Assembly: GCA_965217565.1 (NCBI GenBank)
Contig: CBDCIS010000012.1
Span: 1-64,000 of the forward strand
Length of the DNA stretch: 64,000 bases
DNA from: CBDCIS01 sp965217565
Lineage (GTDB): Bacteria > Chloroflexota > Dehalococcoidia > Lucifugimonadales > CATOSD01
Direction: 5' to 3'
Under the pieces are notes generated by a model. That model had not been told where the DNA came from and did no database searches. It saw only the letters and a list, made by a program, of their open reading frames with translations. Below are positions 17,209-25,385 of the stretch, piece by piece. Made by a program: the position numbers and the translations under genes. Numbering within the stretch: position 1 is the first letter of the stretch; every line of letters begins with the position of its first letter.

Positions 17209-18243
17209 ATGGACGCATGCAGAGTCGCGGTTATCGGCGCAACCGGCGCGGTGGGCAAGGTGTTTCTGGACATTCTGGAAGAGCGGGACTTTCCCGCAAG
17301 TTCGATACGACTCTGCGCGTCCAAGCGTTCTTTCGGCAAGAAGCTGATGGTCAAGGGCCAGGAGTTGGTCGTTGAAGAGGCCACGCCTGAGCTGCTCGGC
17401 GAGGCGGACATCGTATTCATATCCGCCAGCGGCGACGTGAGCCGTGAGATCGCGCCCCTCGCCGTTAAGCAGGGCGCGCTGGTCATCGACGACAGCTCCG
17501 CGTTCCGCATGGACGACGACGTTGCCCTTGTGGTGCCCGAGGTGAACGCCGACGACCTGCGGGAGCACCGCGGCATCATCTCGATTCCTAACTGCTCGAC
17601 GACCCCACTCGTTATGGCACTGAAACCGCTCAACGACATCAACCCCGTCAAGCGCGTCATCGCCGATACCTACCAGTCCGTATCCGGCACGGGCGCTGCC
17701 GCCGTCGAGGAGCTCTGGACGCAGTCCGCGCAGGTGCTGGAAGGGCGCGGCGTGGAGCCGAGCGTGTATCCCCACCAGATCGCCTTCAACGCGCTGCCTC
17801 ACATCGAGCCTTTCCAGGACAACGGCTACACCAACGAAGAGATGAAGATGCGCAACGAGACGAGGAAGATACTGCACGAACCGGACATGGCCGTATCCGC
17901 GACCTGCATCAGGGTTCCCGTCGCCATCGGCCACAGCGAGGCTGTGCATATCGAGTTCACCGAGCCGATCAGCCCGGAAAGCGTGCGCGAAGTGCTGTCA
18001 GGGTTTCCGGGCATCAGGGTGGTGGACGACCCCGCGTCAAACGAGTATCCTATGCCAATCGACGCCGCGGGCAAGGACGAGGTGCTGGTGGGCCGCATTC
18101 GCCAGGATATTTCGCATCCGTGCGGCATCGCCATGTGGCTGGCGTCCGACAACCTCAGAAAAGGGGCCGCGCTCAACGCCATTCAAATCGCGGAAGAAGT
18201 ATTGTCCAGGGAGCTCTTGCTGGCGCCCGGAAGGAGAGTCTAG
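17209..18243 (+). CDS. asd: aspartate-semialdehyde dehydrogenase
   Basis: Asd reduces aspartyl phosphate to aspartate semialdehyde, the branch point to lysine and threonine. The 344-residue protein has the NADP site GATGAVGKVFLDILEERDFP at the N-terminus and the catalytic cysteine Cys129 in SIPNCSTTPLVMALKPL. A histidine in RVPVAIGHSEAVHIEF lies near residue 240. A GGAGG site lies 11 bases before the ATG. dapA follows after two bases, so both are co-transcribed as the start of the diaminopimelate pathway. A TATCAT hexamer about 35 bases upstream could be the promoter -10 element. Confidence 0.97.
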   Translation: MDACRVAVIGATGAVGKVFLDILEERDFPASSIRLCASKRSFGKKLMVKGQELVVEEATPELLGEADIVFISASGDVSREIAPLAVKQGALVIDDSSAFRMDDDVALVVPEVNADDLREHRGIISIPNCSTTPLVMALKPLNDINPVKRVIADTYQSVSGTGAAAVEELWTQSAQVLEGRGVEPSVYPHQIAFNALPHIEPFQDNGYTNEEMKMRNETRKILHEPDMAVSATCIRVPVAIGHSEAVHIEFTEPISPESVREVLSGFPGIRVVDDPASNEYPMPIDAAGKDEVLVGRIRQDISHPCGIAMWLASDNLRKGAALNAIQIAEEVLSRELLLAPGRRV

Positions 18244-18245
18244 CT

Positions 18246-19142
18246 ATGGTCGAAATCGGAAGGCTCATTACCGCCATGATTACGCCATTCGACGACGAGG
18301 GCGAGGTCAACTACGCTGAGGCGAAGCGGCTGGCGCTCGGGCTGGTCGATTCCGGCAGCGATGGACTAGTGATAACCGGAACCACCGGCGAATCGCCCAC
18401 GCTGTCCGCGGAGGAGAAGCTCAGGCTCTACTCCGAGGTCAAGCAGGCCGTCGGAGACCGCGCCGCGGTCATCGCCGGCACGACGGACAACGACACCGCT
18501 AAGAGCATCGAACTGAGCAAGGAGGCGGAGCGGGCGGGCGCGGACGCCATCCTGCTGACCGTTCCCGCATACAATAAGCCCACCCAAGAGGGGCTATACC
18601 AGCACTTCAAGTCCATCGCGGGCAGCGTCCACCTGCCCGGCATCCTGTACAACGTCACCAGTCGAACCAGCTTGAACATGTCGAACGAGACGACCGTGCG
18701 ACTCAGCGAGATCGACAACGTAATCGGCATCAAGGAGGCGGGCAGCGACCTGGACCAGATCACGCGCATCATCCGCGACACGGACGACGACTTCCGGGTG
18801 TGGAGCGGCAACGACAACGAGACGTTCTACATCATGGGACTGGGCGGCTACGGCATCGTCAGCGTGGCCTCTCACCTGGTGGGACGCCAGATAAAGGCGA
18901 TGATGGGCATGATACTGGAGGGTGAGATAGAGAACGCCGCCGCCGAGCATCGACGGCTGCTGGAACTGTTCAAGATTCTCTTCCTGGTCTCCAACCCCAT
19001 CCCGGTGAAGCACTGCGTCCGCAAGGCCGGCTACGACGTGGGCGAGCCGCGACTGCCCCTACTGCCGCCCGACGAGGCCACCGCCGCGAAGATAGACGCG
19101 GTGGTCTCCGGCTACAGCATAGACCTTCCGGCGCCCGCGTAG
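18246..19142 (+). CDS. dapA: 4-hydroxy-tetrahydrodipicolinate synthase
   Basis: DapA condenses aspartate semialdehyde with pyruvate, the first step specific to lysine and diaminopimelate. The 298-residue protein shows GTTGESPTLSAEEKLRL, the tyrosine Tyr135 in LYNVTSRT and the Schiff-base lysine Lys163 in IGIKEAGSD. The start is the ATG at 18246, preceded by AAGGAG at the end of asd; the open frame extends further upstream but only through asd sequence in another phase. Aldolase-family relatives exist, but the asd neighbour makes DapA by far the best call. A strong hairpin follows the stop. Confidence 0.96.
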   Translation: MVEIGRLITAMITPFDDEGEVNYAEAKRLALGLVDSGSDGLVITGTTGESPTLSAEEKLRLYSEVKQAVGDRAAVIAGTTDNDTAKSIELSKEAERAGADAILLTVPAYNKPTQEGLYQHFKSIAGSVHLPGILYNVTSRTSLNMSNETTVRLSEIDNVIGIKEAGSDLDQITRIIRDTDDDFRVWSGNDNETFYIMGLGGYGIVSVASHLVGRQIKAMMGMILEGEIENAAAEHRRLLELFKILFLVSNPIPVKHCVRKAGYDVGEPRLPLLPPDEATAAKIDAVVSGYSIDLPAPA

Positions 19143-19185
19143 CGACCGCAGGGGACGACAAACAGCAGAGGCCCCGAAACGAAGA

Positions 19186-19209
19186 GAGGCCCGCCGTTCG
19201 GCGGGCCTC
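19186..19209. terminator. terminator after asd-dapA
   Basis: GAGGCCCGCC, a TTCG loop and GGCGGGCCTC form a 10-bp perfect GC-rich stem 44 bases after the dapA stop. The following bases are T-rich but not a pure T run. It lies between convergent units (asd-dapA and hicAB) and may work in both directions. Confidence 0.8.
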
Positions 19210-19339
19210 CTGTGGTCTATTGTTTACTCTTCGAACAAAGCCTCGAATTCTTGCAACATTTCGAGGCGCTTGTACGACGGCAACGGCGACCTTGCTACAA
19301 GTATCCTGTCGCTTCAGGGAGCACCCAATCTCAGTTCGA

Positions 19340-19849
19340 TCATGAGTTTCTTGAGGACGCCAACGGAACAACCCCGCTCTGAATAGCGAGTCCTTCCACC
19401 ATAGCACGCAGGGTCTCTATCTCATCGGCAAGTCGGGCTAGAGTCGCCTTGTCTTCTCTGGCGCGCTCGCGGATGTGCCGCACATTGCTCAGCAGGCTGA
19501 CAACGTACTGGTTGAGGCTCACTCCTTCGAGCTTGGCTTGCACCGCCAAGCCTTGGTGTACGGATTTAGGCATCCGCACCAAGAGTTTGCCGCTGTAATC
19601 GCGCAACTGGGCCGGCTCAGGAACCTCGAAGCCGTCTTCGAGAATGGCTTCAATCCAAAGCCGTTTCGCTTCCTCTATGTTCTCAAGCGCCTCGTCAGGC
19701 GTTGCGCCATCGGTCATGCATCCTGGCAGGTCGAGTATCTCTGCAATCCAAAACTCGTCACCGTCTTCATTTTGCGGTAACAACTGGATCGGGTATGGAA
19801 GGCCCATGTAGTACTCTATGCTTTTCTCGGTAACAGCGTGCTTATCCAC
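19340..19849 (-). CDS. hicB: HicB-like antitoxin
   Basis: HicB neutralises the HicA mRNA interferase and represses their operon. The N-terminal half is the partly degraded RNase H-like fold (YYMGLPYPIQLLPQNEDGDEFWIAEILDLPGCMTDGATPDEALENIEEAKRLWIEAILEDG). The C-terminal part has a ribbon-helix-helix type DNA-binding segment (SGKLLVRMPKSVHQGLAVQAKLEGVSLNQYVVSLL), followed by a short coiled coil. The likely start is a GTG at 19849 just before DKHAVTEKSIEYYMG, overlapping the hicA stop by 8 bases; the longer frame to 19894 reads through hicA. The toxin gene comes first, as is usual for hicAB. Confidence 0.88.
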   Translation of the reverse strand: MDKHAVTEKSIEYYMGLPYPIQLLPQNEDGDEFWIAEILDLPGCMTDGATPDEALENIEEAKRLWIEAILEDGFEVPEPAQLRDYSGKLLVRMPKSVHQGLAVQAKLEGVSLNQYVVSLLSNVRHIRERAREDKATLARLADEIETLRAMVEGLAIQSGVVPLASSRNS

Positions 19850-20111
19850 TGGTCCAATCCCCCTCGATGAATCCAAGAGCGCGAGCCTCTTCAATGGCCT
19901 TCAAGGCTTCCTTTACGTAAACCTCCCTAACTGGATTCCTGCGGACGAAAGTCCTCACAATTGCAGTGCCAGGCAATTTGGCTCTGAAATGGCTTCCCTT
20001 GCCCTGCCGTACGGTAAATCCGTGATCCTCATAAATCCGGCACAGTTCGTCGAATTGAACACTCTTGGGGGTTTGTCGTGCTTTCTGAAGTCGCCTCTCC
20101 CGTGGTGGCAT
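19842..20111 (-). CDS. hicA: HicA-like toxin, mRNA interferase
   Basis: HicA is a small RNA-binding ribonuclease with a double-stranded-RNA-binding-like fold. This 89-residue protein has the expected core, FDELCRIYEDHGFTVRQGKGSHFRAKLPG, with the catalytic histidine in GSHF, then VREVYVKEALKAIEEA. It is somewhat longer than the usual 60-85 residues because of a basic N-terminal stretch (PPRERRLQKARQTPKSV). It overlaps hicB. No palindromic operator was identified with confidence in the upstream region. Confidence 0.85.
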   Translation of the reverse strand: MPPRERRLQKARQTPKSVQFDELCRIYEDHGFTVRQGKGSHFRAKLPGTAIVRTFVRRNPVREVYVKEALKAIEEARALGFIEGDWTSG

Positions 20112-20284
20112 TCCCGGTCTCCATTTGCGTCACACAAACCAACTCCCCATGATACCATATATAATATCACGGGGAGTTTCGTGAGATGTTACTAAACGAG
20201 CCTTAGGCCGTCAAGTGGTTCTGGAAAAACAAAAAGCCCGATTCCGGCAATGCGGCTACCAGCCACTAACCACTCGCTCCGGCC

Positions 20285-21577
20285 CTACACCTTCAGCAGC
20301 CGCTTCACCAAGACCGTTTCGTCGCGGTGGGGGCCGGTGGAGATTACATCCACGGGGCAGCCTATCAGCTCCTCCAGACGCTCTACGTATGAGCGCGCCT
20401 GTTGCGGAAGCCCCTCCAGCGTCGTCGCGCTGGCCGTGGGGCTGTCCCAGCCGGGGTGCTCCTCGTAGATGGGCTTGCAGCGTTCCAGCGCGGCCACGCC
20501 ACCCGGGAACTCATGGGTGACTTCGCCGTCGAGCTCATAGGCCGTGCAGACCTTCACCGAGTCGAAGCCGTCCAGCACGTCCAGACGCGTCACCACCGCT
20601 GAGGTGTAGCCGTTGACCTGCGAGCTGTAGCGGGCCGCCACCGCGTCGAACCACCCCACGCGCCTTGGCCTGCCAGTGGTCACGCCGAACTCTTGGGCAA
20701 GCTCACGGATATACTCACCCGTCTCATCGTTGAGTTCCGTCGGGAACGGGCCTGTGCCCACGCGGGTCGAATACGCCTTGAAAACGCCCATCACGCTGGA
20801 TATGTGACCGGGATGCACGCCAAGACCTACGGAGACGCCGCCGATCGTCGGGTTGGACGACGTGACAAATGGGTACGTGCCGTGATCGAGGTCGAGCAGC
20901 GCGCCCTGCGCCCCCTCGAGAACGACGTTGCGCCCGGCGTTGAGCGCGTCGTTGACGATGCGCTCGACCGGCCCGATAAGCGGGGAGAGCCGCTCCGACC
21001 ACTGCCTGCACTTGTCGTACACTTCTTCGAGGTCCACCGCTTCACCGCCATAGACCTTGGTTATCACAGCGTTGTTGTACTCCAGGATGGTCTCCAGCCT
21101 GGGGTAAAGCGCCTCGATGTCCAGCAGGTCGGCGGCTCTCAAGCCGGTGCGCGCCGCTTTGTCGGCGTAGGTTGGGCCGATGCCCTTGCCCGTCGTGCCG
21201 ATGGCTTTCTTGCCGCGAGCGAGCTCGGACAGGGCGTCCAGAACCACGTGATAGGGCATGATGAGATGCGCGCGTTCGCTCACCATCAGCCGCTCGGAGA
21301 TGTCAAGGTCGTGCTTCTTCAGACCGTCGATCTCGTCCAGCAGAACGTCGGGGTCAACGACCACTCCGTTGCCAATCACGTTCATAGTCTGCGGCCAAAA
21401 TATACCGCACGGGACGATGTGAAAGCTGAACTTTCCCCTCTCGTTCACCACGGTATGGCCCGCGTTGTTTCCACCTGAAAAGCGGGCCACGATGTGGGCG
21501 TCGCGGGAGAGCACGTCGATGATCTTGCCCTTCCCTTCGTCGCCCCATTGCGCGCCCAGAACTGCGTAGGCCGGCAT
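20285..21577 (-). CDS. purA: adenylosuccinate synthetase
   Basis: PurA joins IMP and aspartate with GTP in the first step from IMP to AMP. The 430-residue length is standard. Typical elements are the P-loop region AVLGAQWGDEGKGKIIDVL at the very N-terminus, NAGHTVV, GTTGKGIGPTYADKAARTGLRAADL, LEGAQGALLDLDHGTYPFVTSSNP and the C-terminal GPHRDETVLV. An AGAAGGA ribosome site precedes the ATG. It stands alone between the hicAB pair and a repeat-rich intergenic region. Confidence 0.97.
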   Translation of the reverse strand: MPAYAVLGAQWGDEGKGKIIDVLSRDAHIVARFSGGNNAGHTVVNERGKFSFHIVPCGIFWPQTMNVIGNGVVVDPDVLLDEIDGLKKHDLDISERLMVSERAHLIMPYHVVLDALSELARGKKAIGTTGKGIGPTYADKAARTGLRAADLLDIEALYPRLETILEYNNAVITKVYGGEAVDLEEVYDKCRQWSERLSPLIGPVERIVNDALNAGRNVVLEGAQGALLDLDHGTYPFVTSSNPTIGGVSVGLGVHPGHISSVMGVFKAYSTRVGTGPFPTELNDETGEYIRELAQEFGVTTGRPRRVGWFDAVAARYSSQVNGYTSAVVTRLDVLDGFDSVKVCTAYELDGEVTHEFPGGVAALERCKPIYEEHPGWDSPTASATTLEGLPQQARSYVERLEELIGCPVDVISTGPHRDETVLVKRLLKV

Positions 21578-21767
21578 TCCTTCTCCCCTATTTCAAAACA
21601 CAAGATACTGGCTGCCCACCCACCCAATGCGCCTTCCGTCCTATGCGCCTCCGTGAAGGGGTGGGCGGCAGCCATTTTGTAAGCCATCTATCGAAGCAAA
21701 TCTCCGAATTTGCCTTGCGGAGTATAGCAGATAGGACAGGGCTTTGAAAAGATACTTGGCAGACCCC

Positions 21768-21910
21768 GGGTCTTTGCAAAGTCGGTGTTATCGCTATTTC
21801 ACGGGCATCCTTGCTCTGGGTTCCCGCCGCGGATCGGGGTACAGGGCAGGCCTTTCGCGGGAACGACGGTTGGAGGTCGAAGCCGAAAGTCGTAACCTTG
21901 AAAAGGCCCT
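21768..21910. repeat. MITE-like 144-bp repeat, copy 1
   Basis: This block matches 22205-22348 at about 130 of 144 positions by hand alignment, in the same orientation. Both begin with a GGGYCTTTGCAAAG motif and end with an AAAGGCCCT motif, nearly inverted repeats of one another. The copy is more eroded at its ends than copy 2. It encodes nothing recognisable. Confidence 0.8.
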
Positions 21911-21941
21911 GGGTGCCCTGGGGGCTGGGTTCTTTTGAAAC

Positions 21942-21977
21942 TGGGTCATTTCGGGTCATTTCGTAGCTGGGGCCCCA
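21942..21977 (+). repeat. dispersed TCATTTCG repeat, copy 2
   Basis: GGGTCATTTC repeated as two TCATTTCG units is followed by TAGCTGGGGCCCCA, which also contains a short palindrome. It is related to the blocks at 9341-9376 and 62349-62387. Confidence 0.5.
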
Positions 21978-22204
21978 GAAAGTTTGACCCATTTGCCACT
22001 TTCAGGATTCTCTGGGCTAAGGGTTGTCTTTGAATGTTTGGCGTTGGCAAGGAAGTGTAACCAGTAGCTAATGGCCTGCGCTCGCCTGATTGCCGCCAAG
22101 CTTGATAAGGCCATGATAGCACGCGCGTTCGTCTCAGTCAAGAGGGCGTATCTCGCTCGGTAACCATTAATTTTGAGGTCGCACGGAGGGTACATGACAT
22201 CGAC

Positions 22205-22348
22205 AGGGCCTTTGCAAAGTTGGTGTTATCGCTATTTCACGGCCATCCCTGTTCTGGGTTCCCGCCCCATATCGGAGTACAGGGCAGGCCTTTCGCGGGA
22301 ACGAAGGTTGAAGGTCGAAGCCGAGAGTCGTAACTTTGGAAAGGCCCT
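22205..22348. repeat. MITE-like 144-bp repeat, copy 2
   Basis: The ends AGGGCCTTTGCAAAG and CTTTGGAAAGGCCCT are inverted repeats matching at 14 of 15 positions. The interior matches copy 1 at 21768-21910 closely. Size, terminal inverted repeats and lack of coding capacity fit a miniature inverted-repeat element. It lies about 70 bases before the TPP riboswitch and could influence that promoter. Confidence 0.8.
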
Positions 22349-22417
22349 GCCAGGCTTGGAGAGCTGTTGACAGAACGGCAGCCCTGGGATAGACTTACGG
22401 CTGAAAACTGAATTCAC

Positions 22418-22514
22418 CCGGGGGGAGCTTGGGATGGCCAGGCTGAGAGGGTAGCCAGGACGCTACCGACCCCGAAGACCTGATCTGGGTAATGCCAGCG
22501 TAGGAATAGGGTTC
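22418..22514 (+). promoter_or_regulatory. TPP riboswitch (THI element)
   Basis: The conserved THI-box parts are in order: GGGGGAGCTTGGG, GGCTGAGAGGGT, the ACCCCGAAGACCTGATCTGG stretch beginning at about 22471 and GTAATGCCAGCGTAGGAA. This is the standard thiamine pyrophosphate aptamer. It is followed by a strong intrinsic terminator and then five thiamine-related genes. Binding of TPP would be expected to favour the terminator and shut the operon off when thiamine is plentiful. Confidence 0.96.
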
Positions 22515-22536
22515 CCGCCAACCCTGGAACAGTCCG

Positions 22537-22568
22537 CAGCCGCCCAGATAGCATGGGCGGCTGTTTTT
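22537..22568 (+). terminator. riboswitch-controlled intrinsic terminator
   Basis: CAGCCGCCCA, a short ATAGCA loop and TGGGCGGCTG form a 10-bp stem directly followed by TTTTTG. It stands between the TPP aptamer and the first gene, so it is the likely expression platform of the riboswitch. Confidence 0.92.
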
Positions 22569-22628
22569 GTTTGTTAGTGTTTCAGTATTGCTGGGGGAGC
22601 TTGGCGCGCTGACTATGGGAAGAGATCA

Positions 22629-23465
22629 GTGAACGTTGGGACAGTGGCAGCGGATAACCAAAACAGCGTGAACGCTAGGCCCAAGATACAGATGGAAGGG
22701 GTTAGCAAGAGTCACGCCCGGAACGGGAAGCCTCTGCCCGTGTTGGACGGCGTGGAGTTCTTTGCTCTGGATGGCGAGTTCGTGAGCATCGTCGGCCCAA
22801 GCGGGTGCGGCAAGAGCACGCTCCTGAACATAATCGCCGGCCTTGACGAACCGAGCAGCGGTGTAATCTACCTGAACGGCGAGCGCGCGGAGCAGAGACT
22901 GGGAGCGGTCGGATACATGCAGCAGAAGGATCTCCTCTTTCCCTGGCGGACTGTTGTGGACAACGCCATCATCGGCCTCGAACTGCGCGGGGTTTCAAGG
23001 TCTGCGTCACGGGCGCGCGCCCTGGACTTGATGGAGCAGTTTGGGTTAGCCGGATTCGAGAATGTGTTTCCCTACACGCTTTCAGGCGGAATGAGGCAAC
23101 GCGTCTCTTTTCTCAGAACTGTGCTGGCGGACCAGGAGATATTCTTGCTGGACGAGCCTCTGAGTGCCCTCGACGCGCTGAATCGGACGCAAATCCAGGA
23201 GTGGGTGCAGCAGACATGGCTCTCCTTGAATAAGACTATTGTGCTGGTGACCCATGACGTCGATGAGGCCATTTTCCTCTCGGACCGGGTTTACGTGATG
23301 ACAGCACGGCCAGGCCGCATGAAGCTGGCGTTGCGCGTGAACCTGCCCCGCCCTCGGACGCTGGACATGCTGACGGAGTCTTCGTTCGTATCTCTCAAGG
23401 CCACGCTGCTCGACTCCATCCGCGGCGAAAGCTCGTCGAACGGGCAGGAGCGCTCGAAGATATGA
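22629..23465 (+). CDS. thiZ: ABC transporter ATPase for thiamine precursor uptake
   Basis: The 278-residue ATPase belongs to the nitrate/sulfonate/taurine-type ABC group. It has Walker A GPSGCGKSTLLN, Q-loop region GYMQQKDLLFPWRT, signature LSGGMRQRVSFLRT, Walker B IFLLDEPLSALD and the switch histidine in LVTHDVDEAIFLSDRV. The start is a GTG at 22629. Its position just behind a TPP riboswitch and before ThiX-, ThiY- and TenA-like genes points to import of a pyrimidine precursor of thiamine rather than of nitrate or sulfonate. The next gene overlaps by 4 bases. Confidence 0.9.
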   Translation: MNVGTVAADNQNSVNARPKIQMEGVSKSHARNGKPLPVLDGVEFFALDGEFVSIVGPSGCGKSTLLNIIAGLDEPSSGVIYLNGERAEQRLGAVGYMQQKDLLFPWRTVVDNAIIGLELRGVSRSASRARALDLMEQFGLAGFENVFPYTLSGGMRQRVSFLRTVLADQEIFLLDEPLSALDALNRTQIQEWVQQTWLSLNKTIVLVTHDVDEAIFLSDRVYVMTARPGRMKLALRVNLPRPRTLDMLTESSFVSLKATLLDSIRGESSSNGQERSKI

Positions 23466-24322
23466 GCGCCGAAAACGCGGTCTCTCACGTGACGCCGGAG
23501 TCGGCTCCCCAGATGGGGCCGCTCGCGCGCTATCGCCGCCTAGGCGGCGCGGTGACGAGATGGCTTCCGCCGCTGCTGGTCATGCTTGCCATCCTCGGCG
23601 CCTGGGAGGGCTACGTGCGTCTGTTCGACGTCCAGAACTGGCTGCTGCCCCCGCCCTCAGCTATCGGATCCGCAATAATCGATGACTTCGGCCTACTTTC
23701 CAGGCATAGCTGGGTCACGCTGGAAGAAGTGCTTATCGGTTTCGGGCTGGCGGTATCGAGCGGCGTGCTGCTTGGAGTGAGCATTGCTATGTCCCGGACG
23801 GTGGAACGCTCGATTTACCCCTTCGTGATAGCCTCTCAGACCATCCCTATCATAGTCATCGCCCCGCTGCTGCTCATATGGGTCGGCTACGGCCTGACTC
23901 CAAAGATAATCGTGGTGGGCCTCATCGCCTTCTTCCCTATGGTGGTAAACACAGTGGACGGCCTGAGGTCGGTTGACCCGGACACCATCAACCTTATGAG
24001 AACGCTGGGGGCCAACCGCTTTCAGATACTCGCCAAAGCCCAGATGCCATCGGCGATGCCGTTCCTGTTTTCGGGGGCGAGAGTCGCCATCGCGGTCAGC
24101 GTCATTGGCGCGGTCATCGGCGAATGGGTGGGTTCGAGCGAGGGACTTGGCTACTTGATGATACGCTCGAAGCCGCAGTTTCTCACGGAGCGCGTTTTCG
24201 CCTCGATAGCGATACTTTCCGCAATGGGCATCGGACTTTTCATTCTGGTTGGCGTGGTGGAGCGGCTCGCGATCCCCTGGTGGCACAACCAGCGCCGGCA
24301 AGGCGTGACGAACGGCGAATAA
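23462..24322 (+). CDS. thiX: ABC transporter permease for thiamine precursor uptake
   Basis: This integral membrane permease has 286 residues and about six helices after a hydrophilic N-terminus of 35 residues. The cytoplasmic coupling helix contains LMRTLGANRFQILAKAQMPSAMPFLFSGARVAI, the EAA-type loop that docks on the ATPase. Its family also serves nitrate, taurine and sulfonate uptake. The riboswitch and operon partners make thiamine pyrimidine uptake the best reading. Translation is coupled to thiZ through the ATGA overlap. Confidence 0.9.
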   Translation: MSAENAVSHVTPESAPQMGPLARYRRLGGAVTRWLPPLLVMLAILGAWEGYVRLFDVQNWLLPPPSAIGSAIIDDFGLLSRHSWVTLEEVLIGFGLAVSSGVLLGVSIAMSRTVERSIYPFVIASQTIPIIVIAPLLLIWVGYGLTPKIIVVGLIAFFPMVVNTVDGLRSVDPDTINLMRTLGANRFQILAKAQMPSAMPFLFSGARVAIAVSVIGAVIGEWVGSSEGLGYLMIRSKPQFLTERVFASIAILSAMGIGLFILVGVVERLAIPWWHNQRRQGVTNGE

Positions 24323-24352
24323 TCGAGAAAACCGATGGATGAAGGTGTTGAA

Positions 24353-25354
24353 ATGAACGGTAGTTACCGGCAAATGAGATTGGCGCTAACACTCCTGGCC
24401 TCTCTGCTCGCGATCGTCTCAGTGGCCTGCGGGGGTGACGCCGCCGAGAAGGCATCCGTCAAGCTGGCGATGGACTGGTATCCCAACTCAAACCACATTG
24501 GCCTGTTCATCGCCCAGGAAAAGGGTTACTTTGATGATGAGAATCTCGACGTCACGATGTACACGCCCGTGGACCCGTCCACCGTGTTGCAGACCGTCGG
24601 CGCGGGGGAGGACGACTTCGGCATAAGCTACCAGCCGGACGTTTTGCTCGCCAGGGGTCAGGGCGTGCCGGTGGTGTCCGTTGTAGGCCTGGTGCAGCAT
24701 CCGCTAAACTCGGTGATGGCGTTGCAGTCGTCTGGGATTGCCCGGCCGCGAGACCTGGTCGGCAAGAAGGTGGGCTATCCCGGGATACCCACCAACGAGC
24801 CTCTGCTCGACACCATGCTCAAGGCCGACGGCGCAGGTGGACTGGAGGACGTCGAGCTGATCAACGTCGGCTTCGACCTCGCGCCGGCGCTGATCGGCGG
24901 CAGGGTTGACGCGGTCGTGGGGGCGTACTGGACACACGAAAGCATCCTGATCGAAAATGAGGGATACCCCGTGAGCATCATGCGCATGGAGGAGTGGGGA
25001 GTGCCCGACTATTACGAGCTGGTTGTGGTGGCGAGCGAGGATGCCGTGAATAATAGGTCGGACGTGGTGGAGCGCTTCGTGAGAGCCGTTCGGCGGGGTT
25101 ACCTGGATGCCATTTCCGATCCCCAAGTGGGGGTGGACTTCCTTTTGGAGGGCACAGAGGAAGAGGTGGATGAGGCTATCGAGAGACCCGGCGCCGACCT
25201 GCTCGCCCCGCTGTGGCAGACCGACTCCGCGCCGTTTGGCAGCCAGGAAGCGGCCAGGTGGAACACTTTTGCGCAGTGGATGCAGGAGAACGGGCTGCTG
25301 TCAGAAGACGTTAAAGCCGAGGACGCCTTCACAGATCGGTTCGCAGGCAATTAA
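24353..25354 (+). CDS. thiY: thiamine-precursor binding lipoprotein (NMT1/THI5-like)
   Basis: The protein is the extracellular binding component of the importer. The signal peptide ends in a lipobox (IVSVAC, then GGD), so it is a lipoprotein. The mature part belongs to the NMT1/THI5-like fold, with VKLAMDWYPNSNHIGLFIAQEKGYFDDENLDVTMYTPVDPS near the start, the signature of ThiY and THI5 pyrimidine-binding proteins. The ATG at 24353 with an AAGGTG site is preferred over the ATG at 24335. It follows thiX by 30 bases. Confidence 0.92.
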   Translation: MNGSYRQMRLALTLLASLLAIVSVACGGDAAEKASVKLAMDWYPNSNHIGLFIAQEKGYFDDENLDVTMYTPVDPSTVLQTVGAGEDDFGISYQPDVLLARGQGVPVVSVVGLVQHPLNSVMALQSSGIARPRDLVGKKVGYPGIPTNEPLLDTMLKADGAGGLEDVELINVGFDLAPALIGGRVDAVVGAYWTHESILIENEGYPVSIMRMEEWGVPDYYELVVVASEDAVNNRSDVVERFVRAVRRGYLDAISDPQVGVDFLLEGTEEEVDEAIERPGADLLAPLWQTDSAPFGSQEAARWNTFAQWMQENGLLSEDVKAEDAFTDRFAGN

Positions 25355-25385
25355 CTCTAAGACCGGAACAATCGCGACGGGGGAA

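Larger units (their letters stand above)
21578..22417. other. repeat-rich non-coding region upstream of the thiamine operon
   Basis: About 840 bases lack a credible gene. The region holds two copies of a 144-bp MITE-like repeat (21768-21910 and 22205-22348) and one TCATTTCG repeat block (21942-21977). Open frames crossing it translate the repeats themselves and have no family resemblance. The purA promoter should lie at the left edge and the thiamine-operon promoter near the right edge. Confidence 0.7.

Noticed and set aside
21588..21992. 134-codon minus-strand frame upstream of purA
   Set aside because: It mostly translates the MITE-like repeat; the peptide SFPRKACPVPR recurs only because the DNA repeat does.
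22629..25354. Nitrate or sulfonate importer
   Set aside because: The sequence families overlap, but the TPP riboswitch, the THI5-like binding protein and tenA/thiD point to a thiamine precursor.
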